The position numbers were made by a program, and so were the translations under genes. Shown one piece after another: positions 1-6,557 of a stretch of 9,762 nucleotides of DNA. The notes under the pieces are model-generated. The model saw nothing but the letters and a program-made list of their open reading frames with translations. It was not told the origin of the DNA and searched no databases. The stretch comes from Thiohalocapsa sp. (GTDB lineage Bacteria > Pseudomonadota > Gammaproteobacteria > Chromatiales > Chromatiaceae), in the NCBI RefSeq assembly GCF_019695415.1, contig NZ_JAIFKJ010000292.1, forward strand, positions 8,688 through 18,449, given 5' to 3'. The number at the start of each line of letters is the position of its first letter. Positions within the stretch are counted from its first letter, which is position 1.

Positions 1-194
1 GGCTTGGCGCGGGCGGGTGTGTGTGTGTTGGTCGGAGGGCTGCGGGCGTGCGTCGCGAAGAGCGTGTTTCATGGTGTAAGGCGTGCGAGACCGACGGCGG
101 GGTGCGCCGTTTGTTGCGATGCGCGGACACGTGGGTCCATCGCGCCTTGAGGTCGGGGCCCGACTCCCAGGCGGCCGCCGCGCCTCCAGTTTAA

Positions 195-215
195 CGCCGC
201 GGATCGGCAGCGGCG
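195..215 (-). terminator. GC-rich hairpin after the DUF3365 gene (weak terminator candidate)
   Basis: Just downstream of the DUF3365 stop, cgccgc (195-200) pairs with gcggcg (210-215) around a 9-base loop. On the minus strand it is followed by TTAAACT rather than a clear U-tract, so intrinsic termination is uncertain. Confidence 0.25.
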
Positions 216-226
216 GCCTACACGGC

Positions 227-811
227 TTACAGCGGCTTTGACAGCGTGAAAGCGCCGCGGATGTCGCCGAGCGAGTAGCCGCGCGCCTGGTCCTCAGGAT
301 AGGCCTTGTCCAGCGCTGCAGCCAGGTCTGGGGTTATGTCCTTACCGTGGCAGGCTAGGCAGACTTCTTGGGTGGGGATCGCTTGCATGTAGCGATAGAC
401 CTCGCCGTCCTCGGTGTCGACGACGGACGCATAGCTCATACCCTTTGGCGACTCGCCATTCGCCTTGCGGGCCTCGAACTGCTCCAGCACGTTCGTTTCC
501 CACTCGTCCGGCGTGTTGAGCGCCGTGTTGCGCGTCTTGAGGCTGGTGCGGCCGACCTCCCACCCAGACTGCTCGGAGAGGTCCGCGGCGATGGCGGGCG
601 CCTTGTCCTGGCAGACGGAGACGGCGTTCACGGGTCCACCCGCCTTGAGGGCGGCCTTGAGCTCGCCCTGCAGGGTGGTGGCGAATTCCTTAATGATGGC
701 CTGTGCCTGCTCGGCGTCGTCCTGGGTGGTGGCGACGGCATTGAGCGACAGTGCGCCGACGGCGGCGGCGAGGGCCAGCGCAGAGCCGGCAATCATGGGC
801 TTGTTTGGCAT
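227..811 (-). CDS. DUF3365 (Tll0287-like) periplasmic c-type haem protein
   Basis: A 194-residue exported protein. The N-terminus has a basic start, a hydrophobic Ala/Leu stretch and an A-V-A site at about 25-27, typical of a Sec signal peptide. The C-terminal part carries CLACH at 151-155, a classic CXXCH covalent haem c site. A conserved Cys in the segment VCQDKAPAIA (about 66-75) and the C-terminal layout (haem motif, then YPEDQA and GDIRGAF) match the DUF3365 / Tll0287-like family, which are haem-binding, often sensor-like domains with a PAS-like fold. Here the domain stands alone, so it is probably a soluble periplasmic redox or gas-binding protein rather than the input of a kinase. The ATG has GGGAG six bases upstream (minus strand 822-818), which supports this start. 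It is transcribed divergently from the asparagine-synthetase-like gene. The family call is firm; the biological role is unknown. Confidence 0.85.
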   Translation of the reverse strand: MPNKPMIAGSALALAAAVGALSLNAVATTQDDAEQAQAIIKEFATTLQGELKAALKAGGPVNAVSVCQDKAPAIAADLSEQSGWEVGRTSLKTRNTALNTPDEWETNVLEQFEARKANGESPKGMSYASVVDTEDGEVYRYMQAIPTQEVCLACHGKDITPDLAAALDKAYPEDQARGYSLGDIRGAFTLSKPL

Positions 812-1008
812 GGGCTACTCCCGGATTGAAAGCTTGATGATCACGGGCGGTGGGGAAACAGCCCGCGCACCCGGGGGTAAGGTTTGTCCCGGGAGGCGCC
901 CTTACAACCACTGCGGGCGCCCGACTATGCGCCCCGAGGTACGGTGTCTGGCTGGGCCAAACTGGAACGGGCCGCTTGCTACCGCGGCGTCGGCCGGGCC
1001 GCGTCGCG

Positions 1009-1014
1009 TATACT
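1009..1014 (+). promoter_or_regulatory. possible -10 element (TATACT) for the asparagine-synthetase-like gene
   Basis: TATACT stands out in very GC-rich surroundings and matches the sigma-70 -10 consensus at five of six bases, 29 bases before the chosen ATG. No convincing -35 lies 16-18 bases upstream, so this is tentative. The rest of the 812-1042 divergent intergenic region shows nothing else that I can name. Confidence 0.3.
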
Positions 1015-1042
1015 CACTGTCCAGTGGTTTCCCGGGGGGCTT

Positions 1043-2869
1043 ATGCAGGGACTGATGGGATGGTTCGGCGCGCTACCGGATCCGGCGGCGTCGAATGCGG
1101 TACTGGCGGAGATGGCGGCGGTAGCCGGTGGCGCGGACGCTGTCGACCGCAGCGTTGGCTGTGTTCGTGCTGCGGAGCTTCATGGCGTTGTCAGCGCTGA
1201 TGTGGGGGGCTGCTACGAGGACGATGAGTGCATCGTCTTAGTGTCCGACACCCGGCACGCGAGCGCCGCTGACCTCGCCGAGCGCTGGCGCCGGGACGGC
1301 GAGCGGCTGTTCGAGTCCCTGCATGGCCCCTTCGTCTTGGCGCTGCTGGAGCGCCGCCGCGGCCGGCTGCTGTTGGCGGTGGACCGCGCAGGTGTGCGCG
1401 GACTCTATCTGATGCGCCGGCCGGGCTACATCGGCTTCGCGAGCCGTCTGGCCGCACTGCGCGCGCTGCCGGGGCCGGCGCTCGGGGTCAGTGATCAAGC
1501 GCTCTTCGAGTACTTATACTTCCACATGATTCCCAGCCCCGGGACCATCTACACTGGGGTCACCAAGCTGTTGCCGGCGCAGGTGGTGACGTTGGGCGGT
1601 ACCCATGCCGCGGCGCCCGCGCAGACGCGCTTTTATTGGCGCATGCCCTATGCCGATGGCGTTGGGCGTTCGGCCACCGCAGGCGTCGGCGACCTCAAGG
1701 CGGAGTTCCGCCGGCTCCTTCCGCAGGTGGTGGGCTCCGCCGGCGCCGGCGCCGGCGGCGGCCGCGTCGGCTGCTTCTTGAGCGGTGGCACCGACAGCTC
1801 GACGGTGGCCGGTACCTGGCGGCAGCTGCGGGGGGAGCCTGTGCCCACCTACAGCATGGGCTTCGACGCCGAGGGCTTCGATGAGATGGCCTATGCGCGC
1901 ATCGCCGCGCAACATTTCGGCACCGCGCCGCGAGAGTATTATGTCACCGCCAGCGACGTTGTGGAGGCAGTGCCCGAGGTGGCCGGTTTCTGCGATGAGC
2001 CCTTTGGCAACGCCTCCATCGTGCCTGCTTACCTCTGTGCCCGCTTCGCGCGCGCCGACGGCATCGAGCGCATGCTCGCGGGCGACGGCGGTGACGAGAT
2101 CTTCGGCGGTAACGAGCGCTACGCCAACCAGTGGCTGTTCGAGCAGTGGGGGCATGTCCCGGCCCCGCTGCGGCGTGCGTTGTCGCCCATGGTCCGCTTG
2201 CCGGGCCTGGCCGGCCTGCCACCGGTGCGCAAAGCACGGAGCTACATCGCCCAGGCAGAGGTCCCGCTGCCGGACCGCTTCGAGACCTACAACTTCCTGC
2301 ACCGCACGCCACTGGCCGACATTTTCGAGCCGGGCTTTCTCGCGCGCGTCGAAACGGGGGCGCCGCTTGCAAACCTGCGCGAGGTCTACGGCCGCACCGC
2401 GTCCAGATCCGCCGTCAATCGGATGATGCACCTGGATCTCAAGATCACCCTTGCCGACAATGACCTGCGCAAGGTCAATCAGGCGTGTCAGCTCGCCGGC
2501 TTGGACGTGCGTTACCCGCTACTCGACGATCGCATGCTCGAATTCGCGGCCTCGGTGCCGCCCAACATGCAGCTCAAGCGCACGCAGCTGCGCTGGTTCT
2601 TCAAACGGGCGTTGGCGGACTTTTTGCCTGAGCAGATCATCAATAAACGCAAGCACGGCTTCGGCCTGCCGGTGGGGCCCTGGACGCGCGACTATGCGCC
2701 GCTTAGGGCGCTCACGCACGAAAGCATCGCCTCGCTCAAGCAGCGCGGCATCGTCCGCGCCGACTACATCGACTGGATCGAGCGGCAGCACCTGGAGGCG
2801 CATGCGTCATACTACGGGGTCATGCTCTGGGTTCTAGTCATGTTGGAGCAGTGGCTGCAGCGACACTGA
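1043..2869 (+). CDS. asparagine synthetase family protein with degenerate glutaminase domain
   Basis: 608 residues from the ATG at 1043. The frame is open for 53 more codons upstream, but those are low-complexity and family homology begins here, after a G-run. N-terminal half: class II glutamine amidotransferase fold remnants, including ESLHGPFVLALLE and a DRAGVRGLYL segment. The family normally begins Met-Cys-Gly with Cys2 as nucleophile; this protein begins M-Q-G-L-M-G-W, and no NGEIYN-type motif is visible. C-terminal half: ATP-pyrophosphatase synthetase domain with SGGTDSS (247-253), DEPFGNAS, GDGGDEIFGG (about 347-356), LDVRYPLLDDR and a KRKHGFGLP motif, all expected for AMP-forming Asn synthetases. 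It probably adenylates a carboxylate and amidates it with free ammonia, or with an internal amine as in the beta-lactam synthetase and lasso-cyclase relatives. The substrate cannot be told from the sequence. The next reading remnant starts eight bases after the stop. Confidence 0.85.
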   Translation: MQGLMGWFGALPDPAASNAVLAEMAAVAGGADAVDRSVGCVRAAELHGVVSADVGGCYEDDECIVLVSDTRHASAADLAERWRRDGERLFESLHGPFVLALLERRRGRLLLAVDRAGVRGLYLMRRPGYIGFASRLAALRALPGPALGVSDQALFEYLYFHMIPSPGTIYTGVTKLLPAQVVTLGGTHAAAPAQTRFYWRMPYADGVGRSATAGVGDLKAEFRRLLPQVVGSAGAGAGGGRVGCFLSGGTDSSTVAGTWRQLRGEPVPTYSMGFDAEGFDEMAYARIAAQHFGTAPREYYVTASDVVEAVPEVAGFCDEPFGNASIVPAYLCARFARADGIERMLAGDGGDEIFGGNERYANQWLFEQWGHVPAPLRRALSPMVRLPGLAGLPPVRKARSYIAQAEVPLPDRFETYNFLHRTPLADIFEPGFLARVETGAPLANLREVYGRTASRSAVNRMMHLDLKITLADNDLRKVNQACQLAGLDVRYPLLDDRMLEFAASVPPNMQLKRTQLRWFFKRALADFLPEQIINKRKHGFGLPVGPWTRDYAPLRALTHESIASLKQRGIVRADYIDWIERQHLEAHASYYGVMLWVLVMLEQWLQRH

Positions 2870-2876
2870 AGATCCC

Positions 2877-3157
2877 GTGCCCCTGATCACCGACATCGCC
2901 GAACTGAAGCGGTTTTGCCGCGGGCGCGTGTCGCGGGTCGGCGAGCAGTCCGACCTTCCCCTAGACTTGGTCAAGGCGCGCCGCATCCGCGGGGTTTTTG
3001 GGACGGCCACTTCATTCTGAAGGGCGCCTCGGGCGAGGCCGGCGTCACCCGTACGCTGGAGATTATCCACAAGGTACTGGATGTGACCATGGGGTTCTGC
3101 GGCGAGCGGGACGAGGCCGGTCTCGGGCGGCACAATCTGCTGCTGCCGGCGGATTTC
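2877..3157 (+). pseudogene. remnant of FMN-dependent alpha-hydroxyacid (L-lactate type) dehydrogenase
   Basis: Three collinear scraps of an LldD/glycolate-oxidase-family enzyme of normally about 380 residues. (1) From GTG 2877, LITDIAELKRFCRGRV resembles the family N-terminus. (2) Around 2960-3025, VKARRIRG in the first frame continues as FWDGHFILKG only after a single-base frame change in the ggggttttt run (2991-2999); this matches the family's W-D-G-x-x-x-x-K-G strand. (3) From about 3026, GEAGVTRTLEIIHKVLDVTMGFCGERD followed by LLLPADF matches the end of the enzyme. The segments carrying most FMN ligands and the catalytic His (SNHGGRQLD region) are absent, so two internal deletions and one frameshift are inferred. 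The first frame stops at a TGA at 3017-3019. It is a dead gene. The name rests on motif recall, not alignment. Confidence 0.7.
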
Positions 3158-3183
3158 CGGTCGCGGTGGGCTCGAGTCTGGGC

Positions 3184-3561
3184 TCAGTCCGGCCAGACCC
3201 GCCCCGGGCTGCGGTACGGATCATGCTCAGCCGGTGCGCCGGGGTAGGCGGCGGGCTGCGGGCGCTCGGTGGCGAACATGGGGTACGGCGCCGCGGTGGT
3301 GGCGCTGCGCCTCGCTGTGGTCCCCCGCTTCGGCTCCGCCTTTTTGGCTGGCGCTTTCTTTGCGGCCGTCTTGCGTGCGGGCGCCTTTTTGGCGCTGGCC
3401 TTACGCACGGAGGTCTTGGGCGCCGGCGCCTCTCCTGGCTCGGGCGATGCGGCGCTGGCCGCTGGCACAGCGGCCGGCGTTTTGCTCGCGGCCTCATCGC
3501 CGGCCTTGGCCTTGCGGATGGCGTCGAGCAGGCGTTGGCCCGTGCGGTTGCTGTCAGCCAT
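3184..3561 (-). CDS. Lys/Ala-rich small protein coupled to ParA (histone H1/AlgP/PhaM-like tail)
   Basis: 125 residues. The N-terminus (MADSNRTGQRLLDAIRKAKA) looks like a short amphipathic basic helix. It is followed by an Ala/Pro/Glu linker, then a run of KKAPARK/AAKKAPAKK repeats (about 50-80), and a Pro/Tyr-rich tail ending RVWPD. Such repeats occur in histone H1-like proteins, AlgP and the polyhydroxybutyrate-granule protein PhaM, and usually bind DNA or polyanions and are disordered. Its ATG lies inside the end of the ParA gene (ATGGCTGA, 8-base overlap), so the two are almost certainly translationally coupled. Many ParA partners use a short basic N-terminal peptide to stimulate the ATPase, and this N-terminus would fit. 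A partner/adaptor role is therefore an inference from context and composition; no catalytic domain is visible. Confidence 0.75.
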   Translation of the reverse strand: MADSNRTGQRLLDAIRKAKAGDEAASKTPAAVPAASAASPEPGEAPAPKTSVRKASAKKAPARKTAAKKAPAKKAEPKRGTTARRSATTAAPYPMFATERPQPAAYPGAPAEHDPYRSPGRVWPD

Positions 3562-4189
3562 GATCGAGGAGCTCCGTCAGCAGTTGATGAATCTCATCGG
3601 CGGCATCGCGGCCGCGCTTGCCCGCTTGGAAGACGCTTCTGCCCTCCAATGCGCAATGACGGTGGATAGAGCGCCGGCGGATGCCAATGGCGGCAACGGG
3701 CAGGTCCAGCTCCAGCGCAGCGTCCGGCATGAGCCGCGAGAGCGTGGTGCGCGGCTCCAGCTGGCTCATGACGATGAGCGCCTTGAGCCCTGGATTCTCC
3801 GGGCGCAGGCGCTCGATGACCTTCGCAATGTGAGTGGTGGCCCAAAGGTCCATGGGCGAGGGCTGCACCGGCACCAGTGCGTGATCGGCGAGCCGGAGGG
3901 CCTGCTCCGCTTGCGGCGCCTTGATGGACGGTGGGCAGTCGATGACCACGTAGGCGTTGGCCTCGCGCAGGGCCTGCACGGTTTTGGGCAGGCCCATCGC
4001 CGCCGCGACGACGTCCGGCAGGCCGTTGTTCTCGGTGCCGGTGAGCCGCCATTGGTAGGCGGATTGCTGCGGGTCCGCGTCCAGGATGACCACGGTCTCG
4101 CCGCGCTGCGCGAGCCCGGCACCGAGATTCAGGGCCAGCGTCGTCTTGCCGGTGCCGCCCTTGTTGCCGACGACGGCGATGATGCTCAT
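3554..4189 (-). CDS. small ParA/ParF-like Walker-type positioning ATPase
   Basis: 211 residues from the ATG at 4189, where the family's first beta strand (MSIIAVVGNKGG) begins. The frame extends upstream but that part has no homology and includes the promoter. The deviant Walker A motif is KGGTGKTT with signature Lys10 and catalytic Lys15. Walker A' is LDADPQQSAYQW (D37, D39) and Walker B is VVIDCPPS (D84). There is no N-terminal helix-turn-helix, so it resembles small type Ib ParA (ParF) and the orphan ATPases that position protein cargo (PpfA, McdA) rather than a chromosomal ParA with ParB. No ParB and no parS-like array is seen nearby. The only partner candidate is the overlapping downstream Lys/Ala-rich gene. 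It is predicted to form ATP-dependent dimers that bind the nucleoid nonspecifically and carry a cargo of unknown identity. Confidence 0.9.
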   Translation of the reverse strand: MSIIAVVGNKGGTGKTTLALNLGAGLAQRGETVVILDADPQQSAYQWRLTGTENNGLPDVVAAAMGLPKTVQALREANAYVVIDCPPSIKAPQAEQALRLADHALVPVQPSPMDLWATTHIAKVIERLRPENPGLKALIVMSQLEPRTTLSRLMPDAALELDLPVAAIGIRRRSIHRHCALEGRSVFQAGKRGRDAADEIHQLLTELLDHG

Positions 4190-4272
4190 GGGTTGGTGGT
4201 CATGGGCGGGCGCGCTGCGGATGGCGGCGCGGATCTCTGTGCTGGCGTTTCCTTCGTCGGGGTTGGGACGGA

Positions 4273-4300
4273 AGGATACGCGGGGTGGGCGCGGGGTCAA
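4273..4300 (-). promoter_or_regulatory. sigma-70-like promoter for the ParA pair
   Basis: On the minus strand TTGACC (4300-4295) and TATCCT (4278-4273) are separated by 16 bases, a good sigma-70 match in GC-rich DNA. The expected transcript start, near 4266, would give a leader of about 75 bases before the ParA ATG. No strong Shine-Dalgarno lies directly before that ATG; an AAGGAA sits about 60 bases upstream and is not followed by a start codon. Confidence 0.5.
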
Positions 4301-4340
4301 GCCGCTCGAGCTTTCTTGACGTCAGCTCGCTCTGCGGCGC

Positions 4341-4362
4341 GCGCGCCAGCGTGGCGGCGCGC
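4341..4362 (-). terminator. hairpin just after the ferritin-like gene
   Basis: gcgcgcc (4341-4347) pairs perfectly with ggcgcgc (4356-4362) around an 8-base loop, immediately after the stop codon at 4364. There is no T-tract on the minus-strand exit side, so it may protect the 3' end or only slow polymerase. The position, between two transcription units, is what supports it. Confidence 0.3.
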
Positions 4363-4363
4363 G

Positions 4364-4912
4364 TCAATCCGGTATGTGCGGCGGGTCCAGATCCTCGGGT
4401 GCCGACCGTTGCGACCCACCGGCCGCCGTGAGCATGGACTCCAGCAGCGCCACGTGCTGGGCTTCTTCGGCGGCCATGGTGCTGGCGAGGCGCCGCGCCT
4501 CGGCATCGGTGGCGCTGGCCGCCACATGCAGATAGTAGGCGTGCCCGCGGCGCTCGTTGTGCAGCGCCACGGCGATAGCCTCGGTGGTGCTCATCTGGTA
4601 GCTCACATTCGCGTCCAAGCAGTCTGAGCCTTCGGGGGCGTCTGGGCACTCCCACTTGAAGGCCCAGGGCGGAATGCGCGGCAGGGTCATGTCGCCGGCG
4701 TGCTTGGCCACATCCTCGGCGTGTTGGCCGCTCAGGGCCGCCAGGCGCCGGAACAGATCGGCCACGTCCACGTTGTGATGTACGGCCATGCTGTCGGCGA
4801 GCTGTTCGTAATGGGCTTGAGATGCGTACTCCAGCTCCAGGGCATGGGCCAGCAGCTCAGCGACGGACGCGATGACGGTATCGGACGCGGCCGGGGCAGC
4901 GGGTGGGCTCAT
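4364..4912 (-). CDS. ferritin-like (rubrerythrin/bacterioferritin superfamily) protein coupled to korB
   Basis: 182 residues with a four-helix ferritin-like pattern. Helix 1 has ELEYASQAHYEQL (E26, E28, Y35). Helix 2 has LFRRLAALSGQHAEDV. Helix 3 has EAIAVALHNERRGHAYYLHVA. Helix 4 has MAAEEAQHVALLE with an intact ExxH. In helix 2 the usual metal-binding ExxH reads S-G-Q-H (61-64), so one di-iron ligand seems to be missing. A Cys/Pro/Trp-rich insert (WECPDAPEGSDC) lies between helices 2 and 3. The ATG overlaps the korB stop as ATGA, which argues for translational coupling and a shared role. It may store or hand iron to the 2-oxoacid:ferredoxin oxidoreductase, or protect it from peroxide. The superfamily is clear; the subfamily and di-iron activity are not. 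Confidence 0.8.
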   Translation of the reverse strand: MSPPAAPAASDTVIASVAELLAHALELEYASQAHYEQLADSMAVHHNVDVADLFRRLAALSGQHAEDVAKHAGDMTLPRIPPWAFKWECPDAPEGSDCLDANVSYQMSTTEAIAVALHNERRGHAYYLHVAASATDAEARRLASTMAAEEAQHVALLESMLTAAGGSQRSAPEDLDPPHIPD

Positions 4913-5805
4913 CGGCAGTGCTCCGCTTCGATGGCGGCGAGCCGCTCGTTGGTTGTCAGTGTATCGGCGGCATCCGCGGTCACGCCCGCGGTGTAGACGG
5001 GGATCTCCTGCTCAAAGAGTACGCCGAGACCCAGGCCGTCGTCCCGCTGGATCAGCTCTGCGGCCTCGGCGGCGTCATGAGCGGGGCCGAGCTCACAGCC
5101 ATGGACGAGCTGCTTCCATGCCTGCTGCTCCGGGCGGAAGGTGCGGCAGGGGCTCAGCACATGGACGAACGCGAAGCCGGGATGCTCGATGGCTGCCGCC
5201 AGCAGGCGCGTTAGACCATTTGGGTCACCGGCATAGCCGCGGGCGATAAAGCTCGCGCCGGCGGCCAGCGCAATGGCCGCCGGCTGGAAGCGCCGCATGC
5301 CGGTACCGTGGGGGGTGAGTTTGCTGCGGCACCAGTCGGGCTGCGTCGTCGGCGAGGCCTGGCCTTTGGTCATGCCGTAGACCTCGTTGTCCATGACGAT
5401 GTAGGTGAGGTCCTGGTTGCGGCGGCAGGCGTGGAGGAAATGATTCCCACCGATGGAGAAGCCGTCGCCGTCGCCGCCGGCGGCGATGACCGTCAGCTCC
5501 GGGCGCGCGGCCTTGAGTCCAGTGGCGAGCGGCAGAACCCTTCCGTGCACGCCATGGAAGCCGTGCACGGCCAGATACGCCGGCAGCCTCGACGAGCAGC
5601 CGATGCCGGAAACCACCGCTACCCGCTCCGGCGGCAGCTCCAGGTAGGCGAGCGTCTTGGTCAGCGCCGCGAGCACGCCGAAATGCCCGCAGCCGGGGCA
5701 CCAGACGGGCTTGACGTCGGACTTGTAGTCTTTCGCCCGCAGGCTCGGGATGCTCGCCTTGTGGCGCTCGGCGATGCGGTTCGCGGCGTCGTCGCCTACA
5801 GTCAC
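4909..5805 (-). CDS. korB: 2-oxoacid:ferredoxin oxidoreductase beta subunit (KorB-like)
   Basis: 298 residues from a GTG at 5805 that overlaps the korA stop as GTGA. No ATG lies between it and the conserved AKDYKSDVKPVWCPGCG start of the fold. It is the thiamine diphosphate and [4Fe-4S] subunit that oxidatively decarboxylates a 2-oxoacid with CoA and passes electrons to ferredoxin. The four cluster cysteines fit: C36 and C39 (CPGC), C70 (GIGCSS) and C220 (SPC). The ThDP/Mg motif is GGDGDGFSIGGNH (110-122), followed by MDNEVYGMTKGQASPTT. The length is normal for the beta subunit of two-subunit enzymes. 2-oxoglutarate is the likeliest substrate by family resemblance, but pyruvate or other 2-oxoacids cannot be excluded. 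Unlike its partner korA, this gene shows no damage. Confidence 0.9.
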   Translation of the reverse strand: MTVGDDAANRIAERHKASIPSLRAKDYKSDVKPVWCPGCGHFGVLAALTKTLAYLELPPERVAVVSGIGCSSRLPAYLAVHGFHGVHGRVLPLATGLKAARPELTVIAAGGDGDGFSIGGNHFLHACRRNQDLTYIVMDNEVYGMTKGQASPTTQPDWCRSKLTPHGTGMRRFQPAAIALAAGASFIARGYAGDPNGLTRLLAAAIEHPGFAFVHVLSPCRTFRPEQQAWKQLVHGCELGPAHDAAEAAELIQRDDGLGLGVLFEQEIPVYTAGVTADAADTLTTNERLAAIEAEHCR

Positions 5806-6527
5806 TGGCTGTCTCCGTCGGAGTCCATGAGCGCTGCTGCGGCGGCGGCGATCTCGCCCGGGCGCAGCGGCAGCGGCCCGGGCTTGGCAAGGGAGTGGGC
5901 GCCGGCCGGCAGCGCCTGCTCCGCATGCAGATAGTGGTAGAGCTGGGCGCCGTGATTCTGCTCTACCACCAGCACCCGGGCGCGGCCGATGGCAGCCAAC
6001 AGTGCCTCTTGCTGCAGCGGCGCCAACAGCCGCAGCGCCAGCGTGCGCACGGCCAGGCCCGCGGCCGACAGCCGTCCGGCCGCCTCCACCACGGCACCCC
6101 GGCACGCGCCGAAGGTAAGCAAGCACAGCTTGGCGTCCGCGGCGCCGGTGATCTGTGCCCAGTCGGGCCCATAGTCGTGTGTCAGCAGCTTGCGCCGGCG
6201 CTTATCCAGCTGCGCCTTGTGATCTGCCGCGCGGCTGGACGGGGCGCCAGCGGGGTCGTGCTCCAGGCCGTCCGCGGTGTAGGCCAGGCCCGTCTCGCCT
6301 GGCACGGACATGGGGGAGATGCCGTCAGCGGTGACGGCATAGCGCCGGAAGGGGCCATCGCCGGCGGGGGCTGCATGGTGCACCGGCGCCACGGCCGCGG
6401 GTGCCGGCCCGCCCACCCTCCGAGCTTGCCCGCGCGCCTGGTCCGCCAGCCCGATGGCTGCGGTCTGGAGCTGCCCGGCCAGCTGCCCGGCCCCAGCGAC
6501 CGGGTGCCCGCAGGCGGCCATGCCCAC
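5802..6527 (-). CDS. korA: 2-oxoacid:ferredoxin oxidoreductase alpha subunit, C-terminal part (interrupted gene)
   Basis: This is the downstream part of korA, in the same frame as the upstream part but behind a TAG at 6558-6560. It carries the usual features: AGQLAGQLQTAAIGLADQARGQA (the LAE-LQTPVIVLSDQ-LGQ region), FRRYAVTADGISP, the GLEHD and DKRRRKL segments, and the last domain with TFGACRGAVVEAA and VVEQNHGAQLYHYL. It ends at TGA 5802-5804, overlapping the korB GTG. The GTG at 6527 or the ATG at 6521 could serve as an internal start after a G-rich stretch, but the break lies inside the pyrimidine-binding domain, so an independent fold is unlikely. If the disruption is real, KorA is probably non-functional; if it is a sequencing error, 5802-7553 is one gene of about 583 codons, a normal length. 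Confidence 0.75.
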   Translation of the reverse strand: MGMAACGHPVAGAGQLAGQLQTAAIGLADQARGQARRVGGPAPAAVAPVHHAAPAGDGPFRRYAVTADGISPMSVPGETGLAYTADGLEHDPAGAPSSRAADHKAQLDKRRRKLLTHDYGPDWAQITGAADAKLCLLTFGACRGAVVEAAGRLSAAGLAVRTLALRLLAPLQQEALLAAIGRARVLVVEQNHGAQLYHYLHAEQALPAGAHSLAKPGPLPLRPGEIAAAAAALMDSDGDSQ

Positions 6528-6557
6528 CCCCGACCGCCCCAGGTGCCGCCAACACCC

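Noticed and set aside
1..72. Minus-strand ATG at 72 opening a frame (MKHALRDARPQ...) that runs off the left edge
   Set aside because: Only 24 codons, no Shine-Dalgarno, no recognisable motif. The 1-226 stretch otherwise shows only a short GT run and GC-rich hairpins.
884..1042. 53-codon N-terminal extension of the asparagine-synthetase-like gene
   Set aside because: Low-complexity residues with no family counterpart. Homology starts at the ATG at 1043, and the TATACT promoter candidate lies inside the extension.
1514..2431. 305-codon open frame on the minus strand
   Set aside because: It lies fully antisense to the conserved synthetase domain of the asparagine-synthetase-like gene, with no recognisable motif.
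3230..3560. Lys/Ala repeats as a tandem DNA repeat or CRISPR-like array
   Set aside because: The repetition is at the protein level with irregular spacing and varied codons; there are no constant repeats with unique spacers.
3269..4627. 452-codon open frame on the plus strand
   Set aside because: It runs antisense to the Lys/Ala-rich gene, the ParA gene and part of the ferritin-like gene, all with clear motifs. Its composition is typical of a GC-rich shadow frame.
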